A stretch of 64,000 nt of DNA, from contig JAFRNW010000018.1 of the NCBI GenBank assembly GCA_017429985.1, positions 62,001-126,000 on the forward strand, given 5' to 3'. This document shows, one piece after another, positions 28,771 to 37,497 of the stretch. The notes under the pieces were generated by a model, which was not told the DNA's origin, did not search any database, and saw only the letters and a list, made by a program, of their open reading frames with translations. The DNA comes from Clostridia bacterium. Its GTDB lineage: Bacteria > Bacillota > Clostridia > Christensenellales > CAG-138. The position numbers were made by a program, and so were the translations under genes. Position 1 is the stretch's first letter; each line of letters opens with the position of its first letter.

Positions 28771-29532
28771 CTACCGCCGCACCGCATTTCCGTCCTCATA
28801 TTCCTTTCTTGCGAGCCATCCGCGGAACAGGCCGCCCTCGAACAGGGAGACGATGATGAAGAATATGTCCGCGAACAGGATGAAGACGAACGACGGGATC
28901 AGGATGCGGGTATACTTTTTGCCGCTGAAGGAACCCTTCCGGATACAGCCGCCCATGCGCGCCAGATAAATGAGCACGCCGAGGTTGAAATACAGAAGCA
29001 GCGCCGCGTTCTCCCCGAAACTGATCCAGGCATCCTTCGGGAACAGGTTGCCGGTATTGGCCACGCTCAGGACCGTGTTCAGAAGCAGCAGGCCGACGTC
29101 CACCAGGAACAGGATCCTGGTCACGTTCAGCATCACGCCGCCGCCGATCCCGACGCCGCCGCCCCATTCCAGCCCTGCGCGGGCGCAGAAATGCTCAAAC
29201 GCCTGCATCAGGGGCTCATTCTGCTTTCCTTCGATAAAGCCGTTGTTGGCGATGCAGTAGACGCGGAGGTGCAGGCCGTTTTCGATGCAGTATGCTTCCA
29301 TTTTCTCCAGAAACCGCAGCACATGGGAAGGAACGCTGTCCACATAGAGCGGAAGGCCGAACACGACCGTCTGCGCGTCGCGGATTTGCGTAAGGATCCG
29401 GTCGTGATCCGCCGGGGTGCAGAGCTTTTCTGTGACCTTCTTTCCCCCGACAAACAGCTTCTGGAGGAAGAGGAAGTACGCCGAAGCGCAGAACCGTTTT
29501 TTCGGACTGCAGTTGATGAATACCGTTTTCAT
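28771..29532 (-). CDS. Flavodoxin-fold protein with C-terminal membrane segments
   Basis: A 253-residue protein. Residues 1 to about 140 look like an NADPH-dependent FMN reductase/flavodoxin fold (MKTVFINCSPKKRF, TVVFGLPLYVDSVPSHVLRFLEKM). The rest has about three hydrophobic helices (ILFLVDVGLLLLNTVL, ALLLYFNLGVLIYLA, ILIPSFVFILFADIFFIIV). It overlaps the upstream flavodoxin-like gene by ATGA. A membrane-tethered flavoprotein is inferred; the electron donor and acceptor are unknown. Confidence 0.65.
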   Translation of the reverse strand: MKTVFINCSPKKRFCASAYFLFLQKLFVGGKKVTEKLCTPADHDRILTQIRDAQTVVFGLPLYVDSVPSHVLRFLEKMEAYCIENGLHLRVYCIANNGFIEGKQNEPLMQAFEHFCARAGLEWGGGVGIGGGVMLNVTRILFLVDVGLLLLNTVLSVANTGNLFPKDAWISFGENAALLLYFNLGVLIYLARMGGCIRKGSFSGKKYTRILIPSFVFILFADIFFIIVSLFEGGLFRGWLARKEYEDGNAVRR

Positions 29533-30017
29533 ATCTGTCCCTCCGCTTCCGCAGGATCCGCGATAAACACGACTTCGGACCGCTGATAGCCGTCATTGAT
29601 TGCGTTCCGTTCCGCGAGATACCGGAACGTTTCCTTTTCCGCTTCCGTAATGTCGCCGTAGACGATCACTTTAAAGAGATCGTGCTTTCCGTAGCGCAGC
29701 GTGTGATGCATCTGCCCGCCGCGGTAGGTGCTGAACGGCGTAGACGTGCCGATCGCGCGGTCCAGCACGTTTTTGACGGCGGCGCTGTAACCGCCGTACA
29801 GGTTCTTCGTGACGATCACGAGCTCGTCCGCCCTGCCGGTCTCGCGGCAGACCTGATGAAGCGTATCCTTCATCCCGCATTCCGCCGGGTGCTTTGTCCA
29901 GCACCCGAAGCAGCCCTGGCACGGCGCATACCTGCCGTCCGCCTCGATTACGCGGTCATATCCGGATCCGAGCGCTTCACTGCGCTCCCGGTCCAGATCG
30001 TGAATCAAAACTTTCAT
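29529..30017 (-). CDS. Flavodoxin/NAD(P)H-dependent oxidoreductase family protein
   Basis: A 162-residue protein with YAPCQGCFGCWTKHPAECGMKD, the cysteine-rich loop of iron-sulfur flavoprotein-like reductases, followed by VIVTKNLYGGYSAAVKNVLDRAIG, a typical FMN-binding region. The usual N-terminal GSPR-type flavin loop is short here. It is the first gene of a coupled pair and follows the TetR gene by about 35 bases, so TetR may control both. Confidence 0.7.
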   Translation of the reverse strand: MKVLIHDLDRERSEALGSGYDRVIEADGRYAPCQGCFGCWTKHPAECGMKDTLHQVCRETGRADELVIVTKNLYGGYSAAVKNVLDRAIGTSTPFSTYRGGQMHHTLRYGKHDLFKVIVYGDITEAEKETFRYLAERNAINDGYQRSEVVFIADPAEAEGQI

Positions 30018-30053
30018 ATTTCTTCCTCCTAAATGTCGGGTATCCCGCTCTGT

Positions 30054-30611
30054 TTACGGTTTCTTTACCAGTTCCGCCTTCTCCAGTCCTTCCGCAATGG
30101 TTGTCAGGGCGTTGCGGACCGCGTCCGGGTCATATTGCATCGCATTGTTCGCGATCAGGCTCGCGTATCCGTGCACGAGCGCTGCGAGAGGTTCAAAAAA
30201 GGAAACCGCTTCCTCCGCCGTCAGTTCCGCCTCGGCGCTGACAGCAGCAAGAACACCGGATACTTCGGGAGACCGGATCAGGTCTTCCATGCTGAGACCC
30301 GAAAAGCGTCCGGACTGGAACAGAAACCTGAAAAGCTGCGGCTCTTCCTTCGCAAACCGGATATACCGGAGCCCGATCCCCAGAAGGTCCGCGTCCGCCA
30401 GAATGTATTCACTGTGGAACGCGTCCGCCTTCTGATACGCCAACTCCCGCAGCGATTCCAAATTGGGAAACTGGTACATGATGGGCTGCGTGGAGCAGCC
30501 GAGATAGGCCGCGAGGCTTCTTGCGGTCAGCGCTTCATGCCCCTGTTCCCGGATCAGCCGGAAGGCACCGTCTATCATGGCTTCCTTTGTCGTCGTCGGT
30601 TTCTTAGGCAT
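30054..30611 (-). CDS. TetR/AcrR-family transcription regulator
   Basis: A 185-residue regulator with the N-terminal helix-turn-helix AMIDGAFRLIREQGHEALTARSLAAYLGCSTQPIMYQFPN. A GTG three codons earlier is possible, but the ATG at 30611 has GGGGTG at proper spacing. Its promoter contains a dyad immediately behind the -10 box, which suggests autoregulation. The likely target is the downstream flavodoxin-like pair. Confidence 0.9.
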   Translation of the reverse strand: MPKKPTTTKEAMIDGAFRLIREQGHEALTARSLAAYLGCSTQPIMYQFPNLESLRELAYQKADAFHSEYILADADLLGIGLRYIRFAKEEPQLFRFLFQSGRFSGLSMEDLIRSPEVSGVLAAVSAEAELTAEEAVSFFEPLAALVHGYASLIANNAMQYDPDAVRNALTTIAEGLEKAELVKKP

Positions 30612-30631
30612 AAGATTCACCCCATAATATT

Positions 30632-30672
30632 ATAACAACTGTTATTATATTTTTACACGTCTCTCCTGTCAA
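30632..30672 (-). promoter_or_regulatory. Consensus promoter and dyad of the TetR unit
   Basis: Minus-strand TTGACA (30667-30672) and TATAAT (30644-30649), both full consensus, are spaced by 17 bases. ATAACA (30632-30637) and TGTTAT (30640-30645) form an inverted repeat overlapping the -10 box, the probable TetR operator. Confidence 0.75.
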
Positions 30673-30842
30673 GGGATCCCGGAACAAAACCGGGATTCTC
30701 CCGGTTAGGTGCCGAATCATGCAAACAGCAGGCGCTCTTCCGAACACCTGCCGCTTAACAGTTTCACGATAACCGGATACAGATTCATCCTTTCACGTAT
30801 ATGAAATTCTTTATTGCTTTTATCGGGACAGTATTTGAGCCG

Positions 30843-31340
30843 TCACATGTTTCCTGCCAGTATCGCCTCGATCGCGACGCTTGCGGTATTGAACAGATTG
30901 TGCATGGCGGGCTCGAAAATATCCAGCGTCTCGCTGTTGTCGTTTTCCACTCTTTCGGAAAAGCTCCGCTGATCCCCCCATGTGCTTTCCGGCGTCTCAC
31001 CGTCCATGAACAGATCGGAGTTCACGATCACGCGGAATGAAATGAGACGGCCGAGCATATCAAAGCATTCCGCTGCATTCGCTATGGCCATTTCCTCCAT
31101 TTCCGACACGGAATACGGATCGGGGCATTCATAGTATTCCGCAATGAACTCCGCGGTCGCGTGACCGTAGGTTCCCTTCCAGTAACAGAGGAAGGGATTT
31201 GCTATGGATAATAGCGCTGTTATTATACCAAAACAGAGGTCAAATACAAGATGCCTTGGGACAATAGCGTGAACAAAAATACCGCTATCAACGCTGTCCA
31301 CACGACCGTCTTCATAAAGCCTATGCCGTCGACCAGTCAA
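30843..31340 (-). pseudogene. C-terminal remnant, weakly like nucleoside-phosphorylase/NUP proteins
   Basis: A 165-codon frame whose first 45 or so codons look non-coding; they overlap the stop of the lipoprotein gene. From about residue 50 the translation becomes protein-like: GHATAEFIAEYY, SEMEEMAIANAAECFDMLGRLISFRVIVNSDLF and a late HNLFNTASVAIEAILAG. This resembles the C-terminal part of nucleoside phosphorylase-like or purine nucleoside permease (NUP) proteins, but the N-terminal half is missing. It is most likely a truncated gene left by rearrangement. The family call is tentative. Confidence 0.4.
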
Positions 31341-33025
31341 TCTGCCGACAACAAGGTGGCATATCGTTGTGTGTAATAGTCTATGGCAGCCGAATAATAA
31401 TCTGAGTAGCGGCTTCCAAACGTCTTCTCCAGGGAATTGCCGTTCAAAAAGGCGTCGATCACTGCATCCTTTCCATAGCGTTCACCCAGATATTCAAACA
31501 TGACCATGGCTTCAGGATAGGTTAAGGCGGAGCCGCTAGTTTTCTTTGAGCCCTCCTTTTGTCCACGCTTGAAGGCGATCGACTTGTCATAGAGCTTCCG
31601 AACCTGCGTTCGCTTTAGCTGCCCTTCCGAAAGCAGAGAAACAATGCCATAGGCACGGCAATAGGCTTCATTATCGTCGTTTTCGGTTTCCGTCCGAAAC
31701 GATTGATAGAGCTTCCAGACTTGCTGATGATACAGCAGGTCGTCTGCCTCTGCTTCTTTGTCGCTCACTTCCTCAAAAAACTGCAGATAGGCATCGAAAC
31801 CTTCAGAATAGTATCGTGTCGATGCATAGCGCGTCTGGGCTGCATAGGAAAAATGCTCCGCCAGAGCTTCCTCCATCCACGCCTGTTCTTCGATCACAAC
31901 GATTTCTTCAAGCAGCAGATGTACCATCTCGTGCCAGATGGCATTGTCTTTGGTCAGTATGATCTTGTTTTGAGTGGGATAGGTGTATGAATAACCATAA
32001 GGATTATCGAAGACAATTGAAATGGGCTCGGTGTAACGCTGCTCGGCGATATCAAATGAGGATGGGGCTTCTGCAGCGATTTGTTCCAATACCATATCCA
32101 TACCGCCAAAGAAACTGCAAAACCAGTTATAAAGCCCATCGGGATCAAGCATCCAGCTGCCTTCCAAGATCGTAACGGTAAAATTCTTTACTCTCAGCAC
32201 ACAAACGGCTCCTTTTTTCATTCCGAGCGTCAGCTCTGCCACGTCTGCACTTCCGGCCGGCAGAGACGGAGCCGGCGATATCTCCAAACTGTTCGACCAG
32301 CCCGGAAGGACCGTGCCGGGGTCTGTGGCCTCTCTGAAGGCGGAAAAGCCCTCGTTTTCCAATGCAAAAGCCGCGAGTGATTTGGCGGTCAGGCGAGCGG
32401 CAAGAACAGTTTCCTCATCAGACAGAACAGGAGAAAGGTGAATGGCGGAACAGGACGCGGTGAGCGTGTGCGCACTATCGCCATAATAGTCTTTAAGGCT
32501 TATGTTTGTTTCCTCGCCAAAGACAAACTCTGTCAGGCCGACACGCTGCCATACGCTGGGAAGGGCGTAGACGGCACCTGCTAGCGCTTCGCGATAGGTC
32601 CCGCTCTCAAAATCCTCAGGGCAACAAAAGACCTGGCTGCCTACAACCTGCGGACAGCCATACGGTGTGGTACCTACGAGATAGACGGTAACGGCTTCCG
32701 GCTTTACTCCGGTCGTGTTCTCAAAAGCAGACAGGTCTGACAGGAGCATTTTTGCAGCCTCTCGCAGCGCTGTCTCCTCGTAGATCCTGTTCTCCATATG
32801 CAGTGTGAAGGGTGCAACCGACAGCATATGCGTATTAAACGCCGCCATATAGCCTTCTTCACGGCGGTGACTGCTTTCCACGATCTCCTGAGTGGTAATG
32901 TCTTCTGCAATCGTTATCGTATCGATTTCTGTTTGCTGCACGTCCGTACCCGCACAGCTGCAAAGCAGCACCGCCGACAGTATCATCAGGAGAAGCGGAA
33001 TGCAAAACCAGCGGTGTCTTTTCAT
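31337..33025 (-). CDS. Putative lipoprotein zinc metallopeptidase
   Basis: A 562-residue exported protein. The start MKRHRWFCIPLLLMILSAVLLCSC is a lipoprotein signal with lipobox LLCSC, so anchoring to the outer face of the membrane is expected. A HEMVH motif (HExxH) followed about 20 residues later by WMEEALAEHFSY gives a gluzincin-like zinc site around residue 400. No named family was recognised for the rest. An ATG 12 bases upstream is possible, but the chosen start gives a normal signal peptide. The gene sits in accessory DNA and is followed by a gene remnant. Confidence 0.6.
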   Translation of the reverse strand: MKRHRWFCIPLLLMILSAVLLCSCAGTDVQQTEIDTITIAEDITTQEIVESSHRREEGYMAAFNTHMLSVAPFTLHMENRIYEETALREAAKMLLSDLSAFENTTGVKPEAVTVYLVGTTPYGCPQVVGSQVFCCPEDFESGTYREALAGAVYALPSVWQRVGLTEFVFGEETNISLKDYYGDSAHTLTASCSAIHLSPVLSDEETVLAARLTAKSLAAFALENEGFSAFREATDPGTVLPGWSNSLEISPAPSLPAGSADVAELTLGMKKGAVCVLRVKNFTVTILEGSWMLDPDGLYNWFCSFFGGMDMVLEQIAAEAPSSFDIAEQRYTEPISIVFDNPYGYSYTYPTQNKIILTKDNAIWHEMVHLLLEEIVVIEEQAWMEEALAEHFSYAAQTRYASTRYYSEGFDAYLQFFEEVSDKEAEADDLLYHQQVWKLYQSFRTETENDDNEAYCRAYGIVSLLSEGQLKRTQVRKLYDKSIAFKRGQKEGSKKTSGSALTYPEAMVMFEYLGERYGKDAVIDAFLNGNSLEKTFGSRYSDYYSAAIDYYTQRYATLLSAD

Positions 33026-33369
33026 ATCAGTTCCCATACTTCCACTTTCAAACGCAATTATTGGCGTTGTTTTATTTCCCATTATTGATTATAAACCTGC
33101 CGGGTACGGATGTATCCTTTTTTATCCCCAACATTACGCACTCCATATACCCTGAGGCGATATCCTTTGTCAATGCACCAAGTTTAGGGGAGAAGGAACC
33201 TGAACTCCTGCGTCTCCCACAAATGCAGAAGATCGGTCGCCTCCATAGCCCGATTCCGGACGTTTGTTCATCCGCTGTACCCAAAGCATCCGATTCTGAG
33301 CCTTGATCTGTTCCGTGATGCCCTTGCGGACTGCCATCTGTTTTTCTTGTTTTCAGCACTGATAACAGA

Positions 33370-33403
33370 AAACAGCAGGCACTCCGGAGAATACCTGCTG
33401 TTT
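33370..33403 (-). terminator. Hairpin, possible terminator
   Basis: AAACAGCAGG (33370-33379) and CCTGCTGTTT (33394-33403) form a perfect 10-bp stem, followed on the minus strand by TCTGTTATC. A related but imperfect hairpin (AAACAGCAGGCGCTC...) occurs near 30722, beyond the other side of the lipoprotein gene and its neighbouring remnant. Confidence 0.5.
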
Positions 33404-33448
33404 CAAGCTATTGAGGATAATTCAGCGCATATGGAATCAAAAAGTACA

Positions 33449-33475
33449 TTATTCCCACTCGACTCCCGAGGAGCT
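33449..33475 (-). repeat. guaA 3'-end remnant, putative attachment-site copy
   Basis: Minus-strand codons read S-S-S-G-V-E-W-E-stop, like the GuaA C-terminus in this window ([13 protein letters not shown], 46306-46332). The ten bases TCCCACTCGA are identical at 33453-33462 and 46310-46319 and lie in the same orientation. This is what integration at the 3' end of guaA would leave behind. Confidence 0.6.
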
Positions 33476-33642
33476 TTTACTAAGCATATTGCGTTAGTTT
33501 TATTGACTACAGTATACCAGGTGTTCTGATTAGCCTAAAAACAGAGGCTATTTGACCGGGTGTTGTCAAAACGTTGTCGGAGCATTCTTGTAACGCAGCA
33601 AGCCAGATTCGTGTGGGCCAGGGAGTATCAGTATTCAAAATG

Positions 33643-36600
33643 TTAGTAATCCAATATTTCTGATTGAATATAATCTTGTCTTCCCTCGCTCAAATAGAAC
33701 CGGCTTAGCCCTCGTAAAACATATGCAGCGTGAGGATAAAACAGTTCCAATTCTGAAGCATCTTTCTCATTTTTTACAGATAATGCTTTTCGATCTGCCC
33801 CATCAGTTACAGTTCTTATCCCCATCGCATTGATAATACCACTTATAACTGCATTGTCAAATTCTGCATCATCCACATGCTCAAGCAGTTCGCGCGTTTT
33901 CTCATTCAGTCTTATACCGTCTTCTCCATCAGGTGTTTTTCCAATTATGCTTCCTGCTAAGCTTACATGATTAGAATTAATAAGTGTCTCTACAAAATAG
34001 ACCAGTACATCATATTCATCACAAGCATTTGCAGGTAAAGAAAATCTCCATTGTTCGGTAAAGCGTCTTGAAGGATCTGCCGAGACAAATTCAACATAAT
34101 TATGTGGGTGATGAAAGAAAAACACTTTCCCGCTTAAAGGCATTTCCTGTACGAAACCTTTTGTATAAAGGCTTAATGTTGTATGCGCCCACTCGTCTGA
34201 ATAAAACAATAAATCAATTCTTTTGACGATTTCAGATATATAGTATTCATCTTGCTTTGCTCTGAAGGTGAAATCCTTCTCATTACCTAAGATTGAATTG
34301 ATAACGGTCTTGGCTTGTTCAATTCTTGTCGAGGGCTCTTTTTCCATCCGCTCATAGAAATACATTAAAAGGCCTCGCGGATTATAAATCAAAAACTGTT
34401 CATAGCGTTCTTCACTGAAAGAAACCATGTCTTTGTGCTTCCAGTATTCTTCCTTTTCCTCCTCGGTCTCTAACAGTTTCCAATATTCTTCCCGCGATAT
34501 AAATGGGAGAATTGATAATCTTGACTCACTTGAAAACCTGGAATAGATAGTTCTTGCACTATCTTCGCTTATTGCATCAATCATTCCACCAATTAAGGCA
34601 TATTTCCCATCTAAAGATAATGCATCAACTAATGTAAATAAGGAATCTCCGTATATTACTTCCGCTAATATGGAACCCCAATATGAGTGGTTTTCCATTC
34701 TCTTTACCAGACGAATAATTCCAGATATTCCGCGTGTTTGATATATATCCCTTAACTTGCTGATTCTGATTTTGCGTTCTTGTTCTTTAATTTCAAAATA
34801 ATCATCGTCTTTGTATTCCAGCAATGTTTCCGAAGGGCACTCATATGTTTTATAAAACAGCCAGTCTTCCCGTTCTTCTTCTGAACATATCGACAGCAAA
34901 AGGCTTTCCCATGATTTAAGTACGTGTAAATATGGTTGCTCAGTTTCCATTTGGTATTTTTGTATCGAATACACCCTGTCTTTTAACTGAAATACCACAG
35001 GCATTAAATCTTTATCGCTAAAAGCCCTGGCAGAAAAGCGATGCATTAGTTTTTCCAAGAAGTCTGGTCTTAAATGATGATATTGTTTTAAGAGATCTTG
35101 CAGAGCAGAAACATCACCACAAGAGACTAAGTGTTCAAAAGCCACACCAGCTATAAACTCTGATGTTTCGATAATATCTTGAATCGTCAATTCTACTTGT
35201 GCATCGTAGTGGTGTTCCCCATAACGTATGCTTCTCCAAAAAGAATCCTTTCCTAAAAGCATACATATCAGTCTACATGTATGATATGGATCTTTTGTAT
35301 TAAAAAACGTTATTAGCTCCCGTTTCTGTTGTATAGATAATGCGACTTCGGTATTAAACAAACATAAGGCTGTCAACAATGATTCTTCCGGTGAATTCAA
35401 AATCTTGTACTCATAATCCATCTGATACAAAGAGAATAAAAGCTTACATGCTCTTATAGATGTGCTCCTGTATAGAGTTAATTCATCGATTGCCGATAAA
35501 ACTCCTGTGTATTCGTGCTGATAATCGTTAGCGCTGAAACGTGAAAGAAGATTTGACTCTTTATCATAGAGATTCCTTTCTATAAAGCCTAAAGTGGCTA
35601 TAGGTGAGGCCTCTGCGAGAACTGCCATATTCTCAAGCAATAGATTGGCAGTGCGATCCTCTAGAGAGTATTCCAATATTTCGGTTACAGCATCAGTGAT
35701 TCTAGTTGAATCATCTGAAGAGAAGGAATAATAAACATAGTTCAACATGAGATTTCGAACATGTTGCTGTATTATATGTGTTTGCCCGAATCTCCCCGTA
35801 TACAAGCCGTCATTTCGTATTTCTTCTAAAAGCCATTTAACGCTCGAATGGAACCGGTCAAATGAGCTATCATCAACACTACAGCCTAATACACTCCATG
35901 CCTCTTCATAGTTCACAATGAGATAATTGCTTTCTATTTTCTTTATAGGTGAGTCTTCTTTTTGCACTAATGCTTTATAGAACTCTTCAATGGTTTCAAA
36001 AGAAGTATTTGCAATTTTCTCGACTATTTCCCTATCAATGCTTATGTTTATTGAGCGAAGAAAAACTATAGGCTCCAAAAGCTTCTTTTCTTCTATCCCA
36101 GCCCAATCAGGTTTATGCTCATTTGTTGTTCCCGGAATACGTCTGACCAGCGCTCTCAGATTCCCGTGACAAAATGCATATAGTTCATGAGCAGCACTCT
36201 CGTTAATACCCATTTTTCGAAAAGCATTATAAAAATGCATTTTGGAATATGGATTTAGTTGAACATCTGGCTTTATGCTGATTGCCTCTTTGTTGTAACA
36301 CACAATAACACTGTTTTCTGATGGAATAATGTCATGGGAGTTAATGTAGTTAAGAATGATTATCTTATCTTTCGTGATGTTAGAAATGGTCTGATACGTA
36401 GATGGATTATTTACAACGACACATTTTTCCTGCAGCTCTTGATTCTGTTTCAGGGATCCCAATACAAAACCCATAGACTCAAGAAAAGAGTCAGACTTAA
36501 CCTTAATTACTGTTTGCTTGAGTGATTTATACAGAAGCGCTATTTCTTTTTCTCGATCCTCCAGAAACATTTCCTGAGAAAATGGGGGGTTCGTCTTCTG

Positions 36601-37137
36601 AGAAAACAGTTCCCATGCTTGATCGATTCCAGAAAAATCCGCCGTTGTATCAAATAGTAACTCTAAAAGCCAACTAACAACTGTTGGCTCACTGTTAATC
36701 CAATCGCATAAAATAGACGCATCGTAAACATGCACAGCTTTCCAGTCTGTATGTTCAGTTTCCCATTGCGTTATTGGCATTTTGAATGCCCAAATCTTTG
36801 GAGATACCAAATAAAGCGATGTTTTACTTTTATCAATGCCCAAAGAATTCTTTGTTCTTTTTTCATAATCCAATTCGATTTTTCGCAGCAAATCTTCACT
36901 TGTTCCAAACTCCCAAACGCTAGTCCCTTCGGCTATATATGTAGTCCCTTTCGCACAAGTAATTACCCCGTCAAAGCCACTCGCCCAAATATCATTACCA
37001 GAAGGAATACGAAGACTGGGTGAATCACTAGCTCCGGCTACTATCAGTTTTTTTACGATAAGCGGAAGTAGTCCTTCAAACTGTCTTTTCTTTTCTGTAT
37101 TCAGCGCTTCCAACATGGATGCAGTTATCAATTCCAT
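33643..37137 (-). CDS. Large protein with degenerate nuclease-like and STAND-like regions (candidate defense protein)
   Basis: A 1164-residue protein of unknown function. The N-terminal ~165 residues (GNDIWASGFDGVI at 48-59, VWEFGTS at 74-80, then LVSPKIW and YDASILCDWI) look like a PD-(D/E)xK-type fold with Asp56 and Glu76, but the catalytic Lys position is Gly78. From about 190 (FLEDREKEI) the layout follows STAND NTPases (VVVNNP, IIILNYI, a helical GNLRALVRRIPG segment), yet there is no GxxxxGKT Walker A. From about 480 to the end it is helical, repeat-like and without a recognised family. Codon use is AT-rich, unlike its neighbours. A sensor/effector role against phage is inferred from the island context only. 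Confidence 0.6.
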   Translation of the reverse strand: MELITASMLEALNTEKKRQFEGLLPLIVKKLIVAGASDSPSLRIPSGNDIWASGFDGVITCAKGTTYIAEGTSVWEFGTSEDLLRKIELDYEKRTKNSLGIDKSKTSLYLVSPKIWAFKMPITQWETEHTDWKAVHVYDASILCDWINSEPTVVSWLLELLFDTTADFSGIDQAWELFSQKTNPPFSQEMFLEDREKEIALLYKSLKQTVIKVKSDSFLESMGFVLGSLKQNQELQEKCVVVNNPSTYQTISNITKDKIIILNYINSHDIIPSENSVIVCYNKEAISIKPDVQLNPYSKMHFYNAFRKMGINESAAHELYAFCHGNLRALVRRIPGTTNEHKPDWAGIEEKKLLEPIVFLRSINISIDREIVEKIANTSFETIEEFYKALVQKEDSPIKKIESNYLIVNYEEAWSVLGCSVDDSSFDRFHSSVKWLLEEIRNDGLYTGRFGQTHIIQQHVRNLMLNYVYYSFSSDDSTRITDAVTEILEYSLEDRTANLLLENMAVLAEASPIATLGFIERNLYDKESNLLSRFSANDYQHEYTGVLSAIDELTLYRSTSIRACKLLFSLYQMDYEYKILNSPEESLLTALCLFNTEVALSIQQKRELITFFNTKDPYHTCRLICMLLGKDSFWRSIRYGEHHYDAQVELTIQDIIETSEFIAGVAFEHLVSCGDVSALQDLLKQYHHLRPDFLEKLMHRFSARAFSDKDLMPVVFQLKDRVYSIQKYQMETEQPYLHVLKSWESLLLSICSEEEREDWLFYKTYECPSETLLEYKDDDYFEIKEQERKIRISKLRDIYQTRGISGIIRLVKRMENHSYWGSILAEVIYGDSLFTLVDALSLDGKYALIGGMIDAISEDSARTIYSRFSSESRLSILPFISREEYWKLLETEEEKEEYWKHKDMVSFSEERYEQFLIYNPRGLLMYFYERMEKEPSTRIEQAKTVINSILGNEKDFTFRAKQDEYYISEIVKRIDLLFYSDEWAHTTLSLYTKGFVQEMPLSGKVFFFHHPHNYVEFVSADPSRRFTEQWRFSLPANACDEYDVLVYFVETLINSNHVSLAGSIIGKTPDGEDGIRLNEKTRELLEHVDDAEFDNAVISGIINAMGIRTVTDGADRKALSVKNEKDASELELFYPHAAYVLRGLSRFYLSEGRQDYIQSEILDY

Positions 37138-37221
37138 AGCACATTCCCTCCAAAGTTTTATGCCGGTTTATATGCACTGTTAAGGAAAAATACAGCTTCC
37201 CAGATATGTCCGGAAATAGAT

Positions 37222-37343
37222 ATTCGGTACTTGGCAAGCAGTGCATACTCGTAAGAGTATGCGTTTTTTTCGTGGAACCGTCCTCTCTTCGGTACCTGGC
37301 AAGCAGTGTCCCGATGGACGGTTCCAGAACTTGGCGAGCAGTG
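37222..37343. repeat. Three spaced 20-22 bp repeats with an inverted pair
   Basis: Three related direct copies occur in a 360-base non-coding gap (37138-37497): ATTCGGTACTTGGCAAGCAG at 37222, CTTCGGTACCTGGCAAGCAG at 37288 and TTCCAGAACTTGGCGAGCAG at 37322, each continued by TG. GGAACCGTCC (37274-37283) and GGACGGTTCC (37316-37325) form a perfect 10-bp inverted pair around the second copy. CAGTGTCCCGAT also appears twice. The rest of the gap shows no gene. The function is unknown: a regulator array, a recombination remnant or a small RNA are possible. Confidence 0.6.
37243..37270 (+). terminator. Plus-strand terminator inside the repeat region
   Basis: GCATACTC (37243-37250), loop GTAA and GAGTATGC (37255-37262) are followed by GTTTTTTT on the plus strand. 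No plus-strand gene ends here, so it may end a small RNA or be a relic. Confidence 0.6.
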
Positions 37344-37497
37344 TCCCGATCCGGATCGGAACCACTTTCGCCAAAGTTGGCTTGTTGGGATAATCCCAAA
37401 CCCTTATGATCGCACAAGTGCGGCTGCGCGTCTTTCGACGCTTCATACAATCGCAAAAATCGGTTTTTGCAGATTTCAGAAACTCATCGTTTTCAAA

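Larger units (their letters stand above)
33026..33642. other. 617-base intergenic stretch at the island edge
   Basis: No convincing gene is seen on either strand. It holds a 10-bp inverted repeat hairpin (33370-33403) and a short remnant of a guaA 3' end (33449-33475), both listed separately. The remaining sequence on the STAND-like gene side (33480-33640) shows nothing recognisable. Confidence 0.6.

Noticed and set aside
37222..37343. CRISPR-like array
   Set aside because: There are only three imperfect copies with unequal spacing, and no cas genes are nearby.
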